41,909 nucleotides of DNA from JASEJA01 sp038872535 (GCA_038872535.1 JAVZJY010000008.1:1-41909), one strand, 5' to 3'; positions 21,088-28,589 are shown, numbered from the stretch's first letter. Notes: generated from the sequence alone by a model not told the origin. Program-made: numbers and translations.

Positions 21088-21628
21088 CCGCTTTCACCTT
21101 CCTTCTTAGAAAAATCAGTTGCATCGGTTTTCGTATAAGTTTCCAGTGCATTATTGGGTCTATTTGTCCGTGTGCTTCATAGCACACTCGCTTGAAAGCA
21201 TGGAGAACTATCGCTTTTTTTCCATTTAAGTCCCATAAGAGATTTTGCCAGTCCTCATAAGAATAAACCTCGCCAGATTCGGTTGAGCTGACTTCGCCTA
21301 ATAGTTTGTCTTTAAAAATTGTTATTTGATACTCTTCTGGGATTCTGCCATTGTGATAAAAACTGTAATAGTTTACAAAGGAAATTTTTTCTTTTGAATC
21401 AACAATATGTAAGCCTCGATGGAGCCCACTGATAAGCTCTTCCTCTACACGTTCATTGGCAATGCGGAAAAACAGTCTGGGACGTGTAACAATTCTTTCG
21501 CCACGCTTCCAACGGCTAAAATCTTCCAAAAACCTAACACCCACATTCCCTACTCCCCTGCCGACTACTTCAACGACGACGGGCGCTAAACCCTTATAAT
21601 ACCGTATTTCACCCACTTCCACTTTCAC
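21065..21628 (-). CDS. Chimeric protein with duplicated C-terminal segment
   Basis: 187 aa, GTG start at 21628 behind GAGGCGAA. Residues 1-51 (VEVGEIRYYKGLAPVVVEVV and on) are unrelated to the paralogue; they resemble a small beta-barrel. From FFRIANERVEEELISG on it repeats the protein at 18337-19227. The final residues ENEFSDV come from reading the duplicated DUF5131 start out of frame, so the end is accidental. Likely a recombination product; expression and function uncertain. Confidence 0.5.
   Translation of the reverse strand: MKVEVGEIRYYKGLAPVVVEVVGRGVGNVGVRFLEDFSRWKRGERIVTRPRLFFRIANERVEEELISGLHRGLHIVDSKEKISFVNYYSFYHNGRIPEEYQITIFKDKLLGEVSSTESGEVYSYEDWQNLLWDLNGKKAIVLHAFKRVCYEAHGQIDPIMHWKLIRKPMQLIFLRRKVKAENEFSDV
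21109..21474 (-). repeat. 366-bp segmental duplication, copy B
   Basis: Counterpart of 18357-18722. The copies differ by scattered substitutions (for example AAG/CAC in the codons before the conserved PIMHWKL), so the event is not the latest in this area. Confidence 0.85.
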
Positions 21629-21699
21629 TTCGCCTCTACCTTATGGTTTAAAGGAAAACCTTAATAATGATTTTGGTAAATAAAGAATTAGGGATATGA

Positions 21700-21831
21700 T
21701 TGAGGAAAAAAACAAGCATTTTCATTGACGCTGAGCTTTGGCGAAGGTTCAAGGCTAAATGTGCTGAGCGGGAAAGAAGCATTTCAAACGAGCTTGAAAG
21801 ACTCATAAGAGAGGCATGTGAAAAGCCATGA
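21700..21831 (+). CDS. Ribbon-helix-helix regulator (43 aa)
   Basis: Translated by eye from TTG 21700 (AGGGAT upstream). Strand KKTSIFIDAELWRRFKAKCA, then RERSISNELERLIREACE: the strand-helix-helix pattern of CopG/Arc proteins. The stop overlaps the next start (ATGA). It is the first gene of the plus-strand cassette and divergent from 21628. A TATA-like TTAATAAT at 21661-21668 or GTAAATAA at 21676-21683 could serve it. Probably autoregulates the cassette. Confidence 0.65.
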   Translation: MRKKTSIFIDAELWRRFKAKCAERERSISNELERLIREACEKP

Positions 21832-22013
21832 AGGTTTTTAAGTGTTTAAACTGTGGCTTCAAGTTTAAAACTCCGAAAATAGTGTGGAGAGTTAAATCCT
21901 TCAATCCTGGTGTCGTTTTGCTGATTGATCGTAGAGCCCTTTACTATCCCTTGAAGGTTTGTCCAAAATGCATGTCAGACGCTATACAAGAAGAGGATGA
22001 GGAAAAGCCATGA
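21828..22013 (+). CDS. Zinc-ribbon protein
   Basis: 61 aa. CLNCGFKF near the start and CPKCMSD near the end make a C-x2-C / C-x2-C ribbon. An acidic tail (EEDEEK) follows. Overlaps both neighbours by ATGA. Probably nucleic-acid- or protein-binding. Confidence 0.62.
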   Translation: MKVFKCLNCGFKFKTPKIVWRVKSFNPGVVLLIDRRALYYPLKVCPKCMSDAIQEEDEEKP

Positions 22014-22513
22014 GCCAAAAAGTTGAGTTTCCAGAATCTAAAGCGGTTAAAGTTTGGCGCAAAGGCGACTTAACCTTTTCAATCGTCAAACATTCCACAA
22101 TGGGACATTACTGCGGCTACGTGCGCTTTCCAAAACGTCCAGTCAGAGAAGAGGGCTACGAGGGAATTTTAGCATACGTGCCTGTCCACGGCGGAATAAC
22201 TTACGCAAGGCAAAGCGAAGACGATAGCATGGTTTACGGTTTCGACTGCGCCCACAGCGAGGACTGGAGCGAAACTCACCCTTACGGTCACAAGTGGACT
22301 CTTGAAGAAGTTGAAAAGGAAGCGGAAAACATGGCGATTGCCATACAAGTCGCCGCCAAATATGAAAGGCGGTATCTGCGAAACTACACCAACAAAGGAA
22401 AAGCAAAAGTCATAGACGAATACCACAGAAAGCTAAAAGAAAAGCATGGAATAACCTTCAACTTACACGACAACTTTCTAGCCATGCTCAACGTTTTAGG
22501 AGGAAAACTCTAA
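22010..22513 (+). CDS. Phage-type protein with GGITY / GFDCAH motifs
   Basis: 167 aa. The block GHYCGYVRFP ... YVPVHGGITYA ... MVYGFDCAHSED is a pattern I recall from many phage and archaeal-virus hypotheticals without known function. Conserved His, Cys and Asp residues suggest a possible catalytic or metal site. The C-terminal half is helical and Lys-rich. Third gene of the plus-strand cassette, coupled on both sides. Confidence 0.6.
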   Translation: MSQKVEFPESKAVKVWRKGDLTFSIVKHSTMGHYCGYVRFPKRPVREEGYEGILAYVPVHGGITYARQSEDDSMVYGFDCAHSEDWSETHPYGHKWTLEEVEKEAENMAIAIQVAAKYERRYLRNYTNKGKAKVIDEYHRKLKEKHGITFNLHDNFLAMLNVLGGKL

Positions 22514-22731
22514 TGTCAAAGATAGTTTCGTTTCGCATAGGCAAAGGAAAAACAGCCAAAGTTCCAGAATCCGAAATGGATTTTGTCAGAAAGTATTTGG
22601 AATTGGAAATTCGTTTGCCTGAGCAGTTCACAGAGGAAGGCTTCCATGAAGCGTTATTGAGGGCTTCATTGCTACGTCGTGAGCAATATCTTTACTTATT
22701 TCACTCATTTTTTCGCTTCACTCCTTCTTAG
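22513..22731 (+). CDS. Small hypothetical protein with suspect C-terminus
   Basis: 72 aa. The start shares one base with the upstream stop. Residues 1-56 (KIVSFRIGKGKTAKVPESEM, then LRASLLR) look ordinary. The last residues (EQYLYLFHSFFRFTPS) are encoded by DNA whose minus strand carries a ribosome-binding site and start codon of a broken operon gene. The tail is therefore probably not native. Confidence 0.45.
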   Translation: MSKIVSFRIGKGKTAKVPESEMDFVRKYLELEIRLPEQFTEEGFHEALLRASLLRREQYLYLFHSFFRFTPS

Positions 22732-22744
22732 CCAACTCGCTCAT
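22628..22744 (-). pseudogene. Debris of the gene following the HerA-like ATPase
   Basis: The ATPase stop overlaps an ATG (22744) that opens an 8-codon frame MSELAKKE. Behind it stands GGAGTGAAGCGAAAAA and another ATG (22708) with a 26-codon frame beginning MSEISKDIAHD, which runs into the plus-strand cassette. Leader and starts match those of intact genes in this region. It looks like an operon gene cut off by arrival of the cassette. Confidence 0.45.
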
Positions 22745-25506
22745 GTCTTACCCACCGTGAACTTCACTTTGCTTGGCAAGCGATACCCCTTCTCTGTCTT
22801 GACAAGCAGCCCGTCTGAAACAAACCTTCCCAATGTGACGCTTACCGTCGACTGTTTAATGTTCCAGCCGTGCTCCTGTAAAGCCTTAATCAACTGCGAC
22901 TGAGTCCAGCCGTCCTTTGGCAACTCGTTTACTATGCAATACATCACCTGCCCTTCCTTGGTGTTTGTCGACATTCTAACTGTTCTTTCGCCAGCATGGT
23001 GAATGTTGACTGCTAATTGCGTGTGCTCGAGGTCAATCGTCGTTTTTGCGGGTTCAACTTGCACAGTTTGAATGTTTAGTGACTGTAGAAACTTTGTGAA
23101 GGCTTCGCTGAAGGCTTTCAGAGGCTCCAACTGTTTAAGCGCTGCTTCAAGCGTTGCCTTCTCGTCCTTAAGCTTTGCTATTGTCTGCTGATACTCGTCA
23201 ATGTTCCACTGTTTCTTGATTTCGTCAACCTTCTGTAAAGCTTCACGGTAAGCCTCGTCCCTAGCCTCTTTCACTTTAGCTTCAAACTCCTTTCTCAACT
23301 CATCATATATTGACGTCCGCATATCCGCAAATTTGCGCTCCAACTCAAGATACTTCTCCTTCCACAATTCGTCGTTCACCTCCAACATTTTAGGTTTAAG
23401 ATATTGGTCTCGCACCCATTCAGGCGTTAACTGTCCAAGGGCTACAGCTCGTCCCTCGCTTTCAGGCACGCCTGCAGGCAAAACGTAAACCTTCTTAACT
23501 TCATTGCCGATGACAGCGTAAAAGTGACCAAGCGGAAGCGTCTGGATCTCCTCAGCCCGCACTTTCATGCCCAAAAGCTGCTTGAGAATACGCTCAACCT
23601 CATGCGCCTCTTTCATTCGGCCCATAAGCCAATTGTCGCATTGACGCAGAGGAACCTTTGAAACTCCCGCAATATCTTGCGAATCAATCCACATATAGTT
23701 GCCTATGGCTGCGCCTTTCCGAATGAATTGCTGTGCAACCCACTTGACAGGTGTCATTTTCGTTTCAGGGACCGTTTCCCATGCTTCTGGGATAATGACG
23801 ATAACATGGTCCAAGTTTTGAAAAGCATATTCAATTGTGCTGGCTATGACTAAATGCTGTGTTTCAAGGTGCATACCAGACAAGTCCATAACGTTAACGC
23901 CCTCAGACAACTCCAGCCTATCGGAAAAGCTCCAACGTTCAAGCTCTGGAACGACAATCTCCAAGTAGGTGATTAACTTCTCGAAAAGCTGCTTCTGAAA
24001 GTCTCTTTTGGCTGTGGCAAGCATTTCCTCAGCCTTAGCTTTGACTTCTCTTAGGTTTTTGGCTCCTCGGCTAACTTTGATTATTGCCCAACGCATTCCA
24101 GGCTCGTATTTCACTTTCTCTCCTAAAGCCACATTAACTAACCCTTCAACAAACTGCCAATCCGAGTTATGAACAATAAAAGGCACACATAAGGAACGAC
24201 TTGGTGTGGTGATGTCGTAAAGTTGTCCTTCAAAGTATCTCTTTTCAATTTTTCTGATTGGATAAAAGACAAAGTTCTCAGTTATCTTTACGGTTTTACG
24301 TGTTTTCTGTCTTTTTCTTCTTTCCACACCAAGAAGGTTTGCATAATCACCAGATACTTCAATTTGCCATTTATCTTTCCATGTTTTTCCTAAACCTTTT
24401 TGCGGCTTCACATTTCTCGTTAAATAGCATGGCGTCCCAACTTTCGCAAAAAGCATGAACAGTCCATAGGCTAATGCCTCTGAACTTGTAATTCCCACAG
24501 CTCTGTCGCGGTTATTTGAGTTCGTGAGATAGCATCCATCTCCATCTCCATCTAACCAGCCTTTTAAAAATGCGCGAGCAATTTTGTTAGAGGATGTGTA
24601 AAAGATAGCAGGAACACGCTTCTTACAGGCGGGTTTGCCCACATTATTATTTAACCATTCTGCCAAGGCTTGAAATGAAAAAGAAACTTCCAGAGTTCTG
24701 TTACGATAGTGTATGCTGACGGTTCGATTGAAATTTAAAGTAACGATTTTTTCTACTCGTTTTGCCTTGTCAATTTCATCAGGAGACAGATAGATACGAA
24801 TGTCTTTTTCATGCGAAGTTGCACCATCGGCAACATAGAGTCCAATTAACCACGCTAAATCTTCATTCAGTTTAAGGCTGCTGAGAAAATTCCACTCTGT
24901 TCTTCTATGATATTTTTTAAGAAAGATTTGGTCATTTCCTTGGTCTTCCTTTAACCGAGGAACAACAAGGTAGTCCCCAATTTTGCAGTCTTTAGCTTGA
25001 ACCCATTTAGGCTCACCTACTTCATACCAACCTTCGTTTACTTTCCACTCCTTCCATGATTTAACACGCCTTGATGCTATTAGAATTTGGTGGTCTTCAC
25101 TCATAGTTACTTCTGGGATTCCGACGGCTTTTATTGAAATCACGTTGCCTTCATAACTACGAGCACCGCGATAAAGGCAAGGTTCAAACTCGCCGTTTAA
25201 AGACAGTGTTCTTTCAGACTCGTTCAAAGAAGAGATTTCAGTAGGCGAACTATTTGCTATAACTATTGTAGAGCCGATTAAACATCTGGGCTTGTAGTAA
25301 GGCGTTATCAGATTGTATTTGGTGAAGCCGGCTTCTCCACGCTTAGTAATAAAGGCTATAGCCCTTAATCCGCTACGATTAATCAAAGCCTCAAGAGTAG
25401 TCGTTTTTCCTGATAGCTGCGTCATTCCAAAAATGGCTAAATGGTGTAGGGGCAAATAGACGGGTTCGCCAGAGCCAACTTCGTAACCCAATAAAATCTT
25501 GCTCAT
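22741..25506 (-). CDS. Intein-split HerA-like ATPase with coiled coil and winged helix
   Basis: 921 aa precursor; about 548 aa after splicing. Walker A GMTQLSGKTT (27-36). The intein (75-447) splits YYKPR/SDWQFVEG. After it: core strands, VIVIIPEAWETVPE (about 568-581), where Pro replaces the Walker B Asp but Glu remains, and YMWIDSQDIAGVSK, a sensor-like segment. A long coiled coil follows (about 707-792). The C-terminus is a winged helix (WTQSQLIKALQEHGWNIKQS). No membrane helix. Probably a DNA-translocating or DNA-tethering motor of the element. Start ATG 25506 behind GGTGAAGCGAA, overlapping the upstream gene. Confidence 0.75.
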   Translation of the reverse strand: MSKILLGYEVGSGEPVYLPLHHLAIFGMTQLSGKTTTLEALINRSGLRAIAFITKRGEAGFTKYNLITPYYKPRCLIGSTIVIANSSPTEISSLNESERTLSLNGEFEPCLYRGARSYEGNVISIKAVGIPEVTMSEDHQILIASRRVKSWKEWKVNEGWYEVGEPKWVQAKDCKIGDYLVVPRLKEDQGNDQIFLKKYHRRTEWNFLSSLKLNEDLAWLIGLYVADGATSHEKDIRIYLSPDEIDKAKRVEKIVTLNFNRTVSIHYRNRTLEVSFSFQALAEWLNNNVGKPACKKRVPAIFYTSSNKIARAFLKGWLDGDGDGCYLTNSNNRDRAVGITSSEALAYGLFMLFAKVGTPCYLTRNVKPQKGLGKTWKDKWQIEVSGDYANLLGVERRKRQKTRKTVKITENFVFYPIRKIEKRYFEGQLYDITTPSRSLCVPFIVHNSDWQFVEGLVNVALGEKVKYEPGMRWAIIKVSRGAKNLREVKAKAEEMLATAKRDFQKQLFEKLITYLEIVVPELERWSFSDRLELSEGVNVMDLSGMHLETQHLVIASTIEYAFQNLDHVIVIIPEAWETVPETKMTPVKWVAQQFIRKGAAIGNYMWIDSQDIAGVSKVPLRQCDNWLMGRMKEAHEVERILKQLLGMKVRAEEIQTLPLGHFYAVIGNEVKKVYVLPAGVPESEGRAVALGQLTPEWVRDQYLKPKMLEVNDELWKEKYLELERKFADMRTSIYDELRKEFEAKVKEARDEAYREALQKVDEIKKQWNIDEYQQTIAKLKDEKATLEAALKQLEPLKAFSEAFTKFLQSLNIQTVQVEPAKTTIDLEHTQLAVNIHHAGERTVRMSTNTKEGQVMYCIVNELPKDGWTQSQLIKALQEHGWNIKQSTVSVTLGRFVSDGLLVKTEKGYRLPSKVKFTVGKT
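24166..25284 (-). other. Intein with LAGLIDADG homing endonuclease (in HerA-like gene)
   Basis: 373 residues, Cys75 to Asn447. Block A CLIGSTIVIANSS, block B MSEDHQILIA, LAGLIDADG motifs LIGLYVADG and LKGWLDGDG, C-terminal SLCVPFIVHN, with Ser as +1 residue. It lies 39 residues after Walker A rather than at the motif. Confidence 0.9.
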
Positions 25507-25799
25507 TTCGCTTCACCTAAAATTTCGTAGGTTTTGTAGAAAATTTCCTTTGAAATTGGGTAAAGTTCTCCATCAACTCCTTTAATTATGAAGTCTCTGC
25601 CAGAAACAGCGGTTAGTCTGCCTTCTTTTGTTCGTATAAGCTCGCCTTTAACTTGATGCTTCCCAATAAATATGTCAACTTCGGGTTTGACTTCTCTTAC
25701 GAGCACTTCAACTGGTTTTTTGCGAGCCCTAAACCACTTTGTTCTGTTTTCATGCCGTTTCTGTGCAGTTTCAACAGCCCGATTACACAAGCTTCTCAC
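25503..25799 (-). CDS. Phage-type small protein (KKPVEV ... GVDGELYPI family)
   Basis: 98 aa, GTG start at 25799. The order KKPVEVLVREVKP, GELIRTKEGRLTAVSGRDFI, IKGVDGELYPISKEIFYKTY matches a very widespread phage protein whose members end in a GE-x-YP-x-x-x-x-x-F-x-x-TYE pattern. Function unknown. Supports the viral or mobile nature of the window. Coupled to the HerA-like gene through a 4-nt overlap. Confidence 0.7.
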   Translation of the reverse strand: MRSLCNRAVETAQKRHENRTKWFRARKKPVEVLVREVKPEVDIFIGKHQVKGELIRTKEGRLTAVSGRDFIIKGVDGELYPISKEIFYKTYEILGEAK

Positions 25800-25899
25800 C
25801 TTCTTCTAATGTGGCTTGTTTTCCTTTAGGTTCGGGTTTTTGTTTTCTGTGACGTTTTTTGATAGCCCGTCTCTTACGAAAATCATAAACTAAAGGCAT
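25783..25899 (-). CDS. Small basic protein (38 aa)
   Basis: Translated by eye: VYDFRKRRAIKKRHRKQKPE then PKGKQATLEEGEKLV. ATG 25899 follows directly on the TAA of the upstream gene, and the frame overlaps the next start by 17 nt. Strongly basic N-terminal half, so nucleic-acid binding is plausible. Modest support. Confidence 0.42.
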   Translation of the reverse strand: MPLVYDFRKRRAIKKRHRKQKPEPKGKQATLEEGEKLV

Positions 25900-26172
25900 T
25901 TAGAGTCGCCTCAAGTTTGTGCAACCGCATGAAGGACATGCTAGTTGGGTTTTGCCGAAATCATCTAAGACGGTAGCTTGGGTAGCGTCGAAAATGGCGT
26001 AACATTCGAGGCAACGGTAACGTTCATCTTGTGCTCGCATCAAACAGCCGTGATGATAAAGGCGGTCGTCCTTGTCTCTGTCAATGTTTCGGAGAATGGG
26101 TTTTCGACAGCGATAATATGTGCAGACTCTTTGGCTTGCTGGTATTCTTTGGTAAATAACTCTTAAACTCAT
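25900..26172 (-). CDS. Double zinc-ribbon protein
   Basis: 90 aa. First site CTYYRCRKPI with HHGCLMRA, second site YRCLECYAIF with ACPSCGCTNLRRL. The start ATG 26172 follows GGAGTGAA. A probable nucleic-acid-binding adaptor in the ParB/HerA operon. Confidence 0.62.
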   Translation of the reverse strand: MSLRVIYQRIPASQRVCTYYRCRKPILRNIDRDKDDRLYHHGCLMRAQDERYRCLECYAIFDATQATVLDDFGKTQLACPSCGCTNLRRL

Positions 26173-26180
26173 TTCACTCC

Positions 26181-26726
26181 TTATCCTTTGCCGTTTGTCT
26201 CCTTAGCGTCAAATCCTTTATTCTTGACATCCTTTATTCTTGACATCAATTCGGCGTTACAAGCAATTGTTGTTAAGCATTTTTCCCATGTAAATAGAAC
26301 ATTCGGAAACTTTGAAGTTATATCCCATACGATTTTTCTGATTTTATGTTGATGTTCAGTATCGTTGCTCGTTACAGAACTTATTATAATCCCCTTAACT
26401 TTGTTTTTCGTGCCAACATAGCTTATATTTGAAAGACCATATTTGCTGATTATTCTTTTTTTCGCTAAAGACCAGTTGAAATATTCATGTTCTTCAGCTT
26501 TTATAGTTCCGTCATTGATGTATTTAGGTGACGCAATTTGCAGTATTGCCCGGTAGACTGATTCTTTTCCAGAAAAAAGCACCTTATTAAAAATGATAAT
26601 TCTGTAATGTGTGGTTTTACATGCGTCGAATTCTGCTGGAGATAATAAGCTATTGCTAATTTCTTTCAACGATAATGGTTTAGACAATTTTGCTGTAGTA
26701 GTGATTTCATAAGGTGCCTTACTCAT
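26181..26726 (-). CDS. Hypothetical protein with recently frameshifted C-terminus
   Basis: 181 aa, ATG 26726 overlapping the parB stop. Mixed alpha/beta, no recognised domain. Near the 3' end a 16-bp unit is tandemly duplicated (26215-26246). Because 16 is not a multiple of 3, the reading frame changes after the first copy: the present end is KDVKNKGFDAKETNGKG. With one copy removed the frame would end KDLTLRRQTAKDKE at a TGA just before the next ATG. Confidence 0.55.
   Translation of the reverse strand: MSKAPYEITTTAKLSKPLSLKEISNSLLSPAEFDACKTTHYRIIIFNKVLFSGKESVYRAILQIASPKYINDGTIKAEEHEYFNWSLAKKRIISKYGLSNISYVGTKNKVKGIIISSVTSNDTEHQHKIRKIVWDITSKFPNVLFTWEKCLTTIACNAELMSRIKDVKNKGFDAKETNGKG
26215..26246 (-). 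repeat. 16-bp tandem duplication
   Basis: Top-strand unit CCTTTATTCTTGACAT occurs twice without mismatch. It shifts the frame of the gene containing it; the lack of divergence suggests a recent event. Confidence 0.9.
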
Positions 26727-28069
26727 TTAATCTCCACCTCATGCGTGCAACTTCCATCTGGATATTGGATGTGGTTAATCAACAGTTTCTTGTGACATTC
26801 TGGACATTCCACTTCAAAACCAGTCAACAAAGGTTCTGGCTGTTCTTTCTTGGCAGTTTTTCCTTTTTCTAAAGCTTCAAGGAAGGTTTGTTTGGCTTCT
26901 GGTTGGGATTCGAGGGTTTGGGCGGTTTGGAAGCATGTTGGGCAAAGCATGTGTTCATGCCAAGGCTTAAGCTCGTATGTAATGGTATGGCAGTTTTCGC
27001 ATTCTCGTTCTGGTTTAGAAGTTTTAACCCACTTCTCTACGGGTGCTGGTTCAGGTTGGAATGTTGGTTTGGGCGGAGGCTTGGCGGTGGGAGGCTTTGC
27101 TTCAGATACTGCTTCTTCGGGGAGTTCAATAGCTGTTGGGGTCGGCAGCAATTCTCGAATGCGCTCTTCCAGCTGACGTGTGGTTAAACCTTTTTCAACA
27201 ATTTCTTTGGCAAGCTGCACTTGAAGCTCTGGTTTTTGAACTTGTAAAAGTAGAAGCCCGTGGTAAAAGCTAACATTATTTAGCGCTAAATAATGTTGAA
27301 TATCTTTGGGCAACTTCAAAAGTCTTAATATGTTAGAGACCCAAGGCTGCGTTACGCCTATTTCTTCTGCGAGTTTTTCTTGTGTATATCCGAAGACGTT
27401 CACGAGGGTATCTAATTTTTTAGCTATGGTTATTGGGTCTTCTTCTATTCGGTTTTTGTTTGTGATTATGCTTTCAATGAGGACTTGCTGGTCTGATGCC
27501 TCTTCGATTTCCGCTAAAATTGCTGGCCTATTCAGTTGCTCCATACATTTAAGCCTTAAATATCCATCAATAAGTTCGTAGTCGCTGTTGTGGCGTCTAA
27601 CTTTTATTGGCACACGTTGCCCATGCTTTTTGATGCTTTCGCGGATCTCGGCGAGTCTCTCGTGGCTGATTAATTCTCGGGTTGGCAGAAAAGGCGGTAT
27701 GTGTATAGCGTTGATCGGGATTATTTTGATGTTTGGAATTTCATGCGGAGGGCTTGGCGGGGCTACACTGCTTTCAGGCTCATGTTTTTTGGCGTATGGT
27801 CCTGGAATTCGAAATTTGCCTGTTCCTTTAACATAGTCTCCGCCTAAGTCACGGGATAGGCTGCATAATGTTTTAAAATCAATTGTGCTTAAAGCGTTCT
27901 TTCGTTTTATACGTGCAATAAAGTAGCCGTCCTTTTCCTCTTCAAAGTCAAAGATTTCATTTACAAGTTGTGTCTTCCAGCCTAAGGCTTTAGCGAAATG
28001 CTCAGCAAGGTCTGAAGGCACTTCAAGTTTTGGCACGGTTTTCCACTTCCTTTTTGAGGAAGGCAACAT
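26723..28069 (-). CDS. parB: ParB-like partition protein with zinc-ribbon tail
   Basis: 448 aa. An N-terminal extra domain (1-95), a ParB/Srx-like domain (about 112-205) with EIRESIKKHGQRVPIKVRR and YELIDGYLRLKCMEQLNRP, and a KorB/Spo0J-type HTH (227-254, YTQEKLAEEIGVTQPWVSNI). A Pro-rich linker is followed by CENCHTITYE/CPTC and a second CPECHKK ... CTHE site. ParB proteins bind palindromic centromeres and usually work with a ParA ATPase; none is visible here. The gene itself contains a perfect 26-bp palindrome. The archaeal-style zinc sites are an elaboration. Overlaps both neighbours. Confidence 0.8.
   Translation of the reverse strand: MLPSSKRKWKTVPKLEVPSDLAEHFAKALGWKTQLVNEIFDFEEEKDGYFIARIKRKNALSTIDFKTLCSLSRDLGGDYVKGTGKFRIPGPYAKKHEPESSVAPPSPPHEIPNIKIIPINAIHIPPFLPTRELISHERLAEIRESIKKHGQRVPIKVRRHNSDYELIDGYLRLKCMEQLNRPAILAEIEEASDQQVLIESIITNKNRIEEDPITIAKKLDTLVNVFGYTQEKLAEEIGVTQPWVSNILRLLKLPKDIQHYLALNNVSFYHGLLLLQVQKPELQVQLAKEIVEKGLTTRQLEERIRELLPTPTAIELPEEAVSEAKPPTAKPPPKPTFQPEPAPVEKWVKTSKPERECENCHTITYELKPWHEHMLCPTCFQTAQTLESQPEAKQTFLEALEKGKTAKKEQPEPLLTGFEVECPECHKKLLINHIQYPDGSCTHEVEIK
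27272..27297. repeat. Perfect 26-bp palindrome inside parB, candidate parS
   Basis: Arms AACATTATTTAGC and GCTAAATAATGTT are exact reverse complements. It encodes HYLALNNV of the ParB-like protein. The half-site AACATTATT-Y-A is shared with the palindrome at 6661-6685, with a 4-bp rather than a 3-bp centre. Confidence 0.6.
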
Positions 28070-28232
28070 CTTTTTCCAGTTGGGAAAGTTTGGTGTCCAT
28101 AAGTTCGATGTTTTTTAGAAGAGCCGTTACGATGTCGGCTTTTTTGTGGTGTATCACATGGTTGAACAGCACTTCGTAAGTCTTAGCTTCATGGGGGCAA
28201 ATTGGACATTTAGGCAAGTCGGGAGCCTCCAC
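28023..28232 (-). CDS. C2H2-type zinc finger with coiled coil
   Basis: 69 aa, GTG start at 28232. CPICPHEAKTYEVLFNHVIH is a C-x2-C ... H-x3-H finger. A heptad helix follows (IELMDTKLSQLEKDVAFLKK). Overlaps parB by 47 nt and the upstream mini-gene by 23 nt. Probably a dimeric DNA- or protein-binding factor. Confidence 0.58.
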   Translation of the reverse strand: MEAPDLPKCPICPHEAKTYEVLFNHVIHHKKADIVTALLKNIELMDTKLSQLEKDVAFLKKEVENRAKT

Positions 28233-28308
28233 GTTTGCTCTTTTTTAGGAGCCGGCGAAACTCTACGGCAAGCTCGTGTAGAAGGTTGGCTGCTTCATTT
28301 TTTGACAT
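28210..28308 (-). CDS. Mini-protein, helical and basic (32 aa)
   Basis: Translated by eye: SKNEAANLLHELAVEFRRLL then KKSKRGGSRLA. ATG 28308 lies behind a strong GGAGG within the palindrome GGAGGCCTCC. Nested between two overlapping genes. Support is the ribosome site and amphipathic helix only. Confidence 0.4.
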   Translation of the reverse strand: MSKNEAANLLHELAVEFRRLLKKSKRGGSRLA

Positions 28309-28465
28309 CGGAGGCCTCCTTTAATTTGTTGTATGCTTCAGCGATTAGGTTGCGCACGACGTCCGTGTTGTTTCTAATGCCTTTTGCTTTCTTTATGGCT
28401 TCGAATTTTTCGGCAAGTTCATCTTTGAGGTCTATGTTAATGGTTATTTTCTGCTGTTCAGTCAT
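28295..28465 (-). CDS. Ribbon-helix-helix regulator (56 aa)
   Basis: Translated by eye: EQQKITINIDLKDELAEKFE, IKKAKGIRNNTDVVRNLIAE, AYNKLKEASDVKK. Strand-helix-helix with the N-[TN]-x-[DE]-[VL]-[VI]-R start of helix 2 typical of CopG-like proteins. First gene of the parB operon; a TATA-like CTTATAAAAT lies about 25 nt upstream. Divergent from another RHH gene at 28590, so both may control the shared region. Confidence 0.65.
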   Translation of the reverse strand: MTEQQKITINIDLKDELAEKFEAIKKAKGIRNNTDVVRNLIAEAYNKLKEASDVKK

Positions 28466-28484
28466 TTAGCATCACGTGAAATAA

Positions 28485-28498
28485 TTTTATAAGATTTA
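28485..28498 (-). promoter_or_regulatory. TATA-box of parB/RHH operon
   Basis: Minus-strand TAAATCTTATAAAA, about 25 nt before ATG 28465. The 124-bp spacer to 28590 is very AT-rich and repeats TATAAA-like cores at about 28503, 28551 and 28572, the last ones suited to the plus-strand gene. Confidence 0.45.
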
Positions 28499-28589
28499 GA
28501 GGTATATAAAATTTGTTTAAATAATAACAGCAAAATTTATTAGATTAAATAATATAAAATTGCTTATGATAATATAAAGGGTTTGAAGA

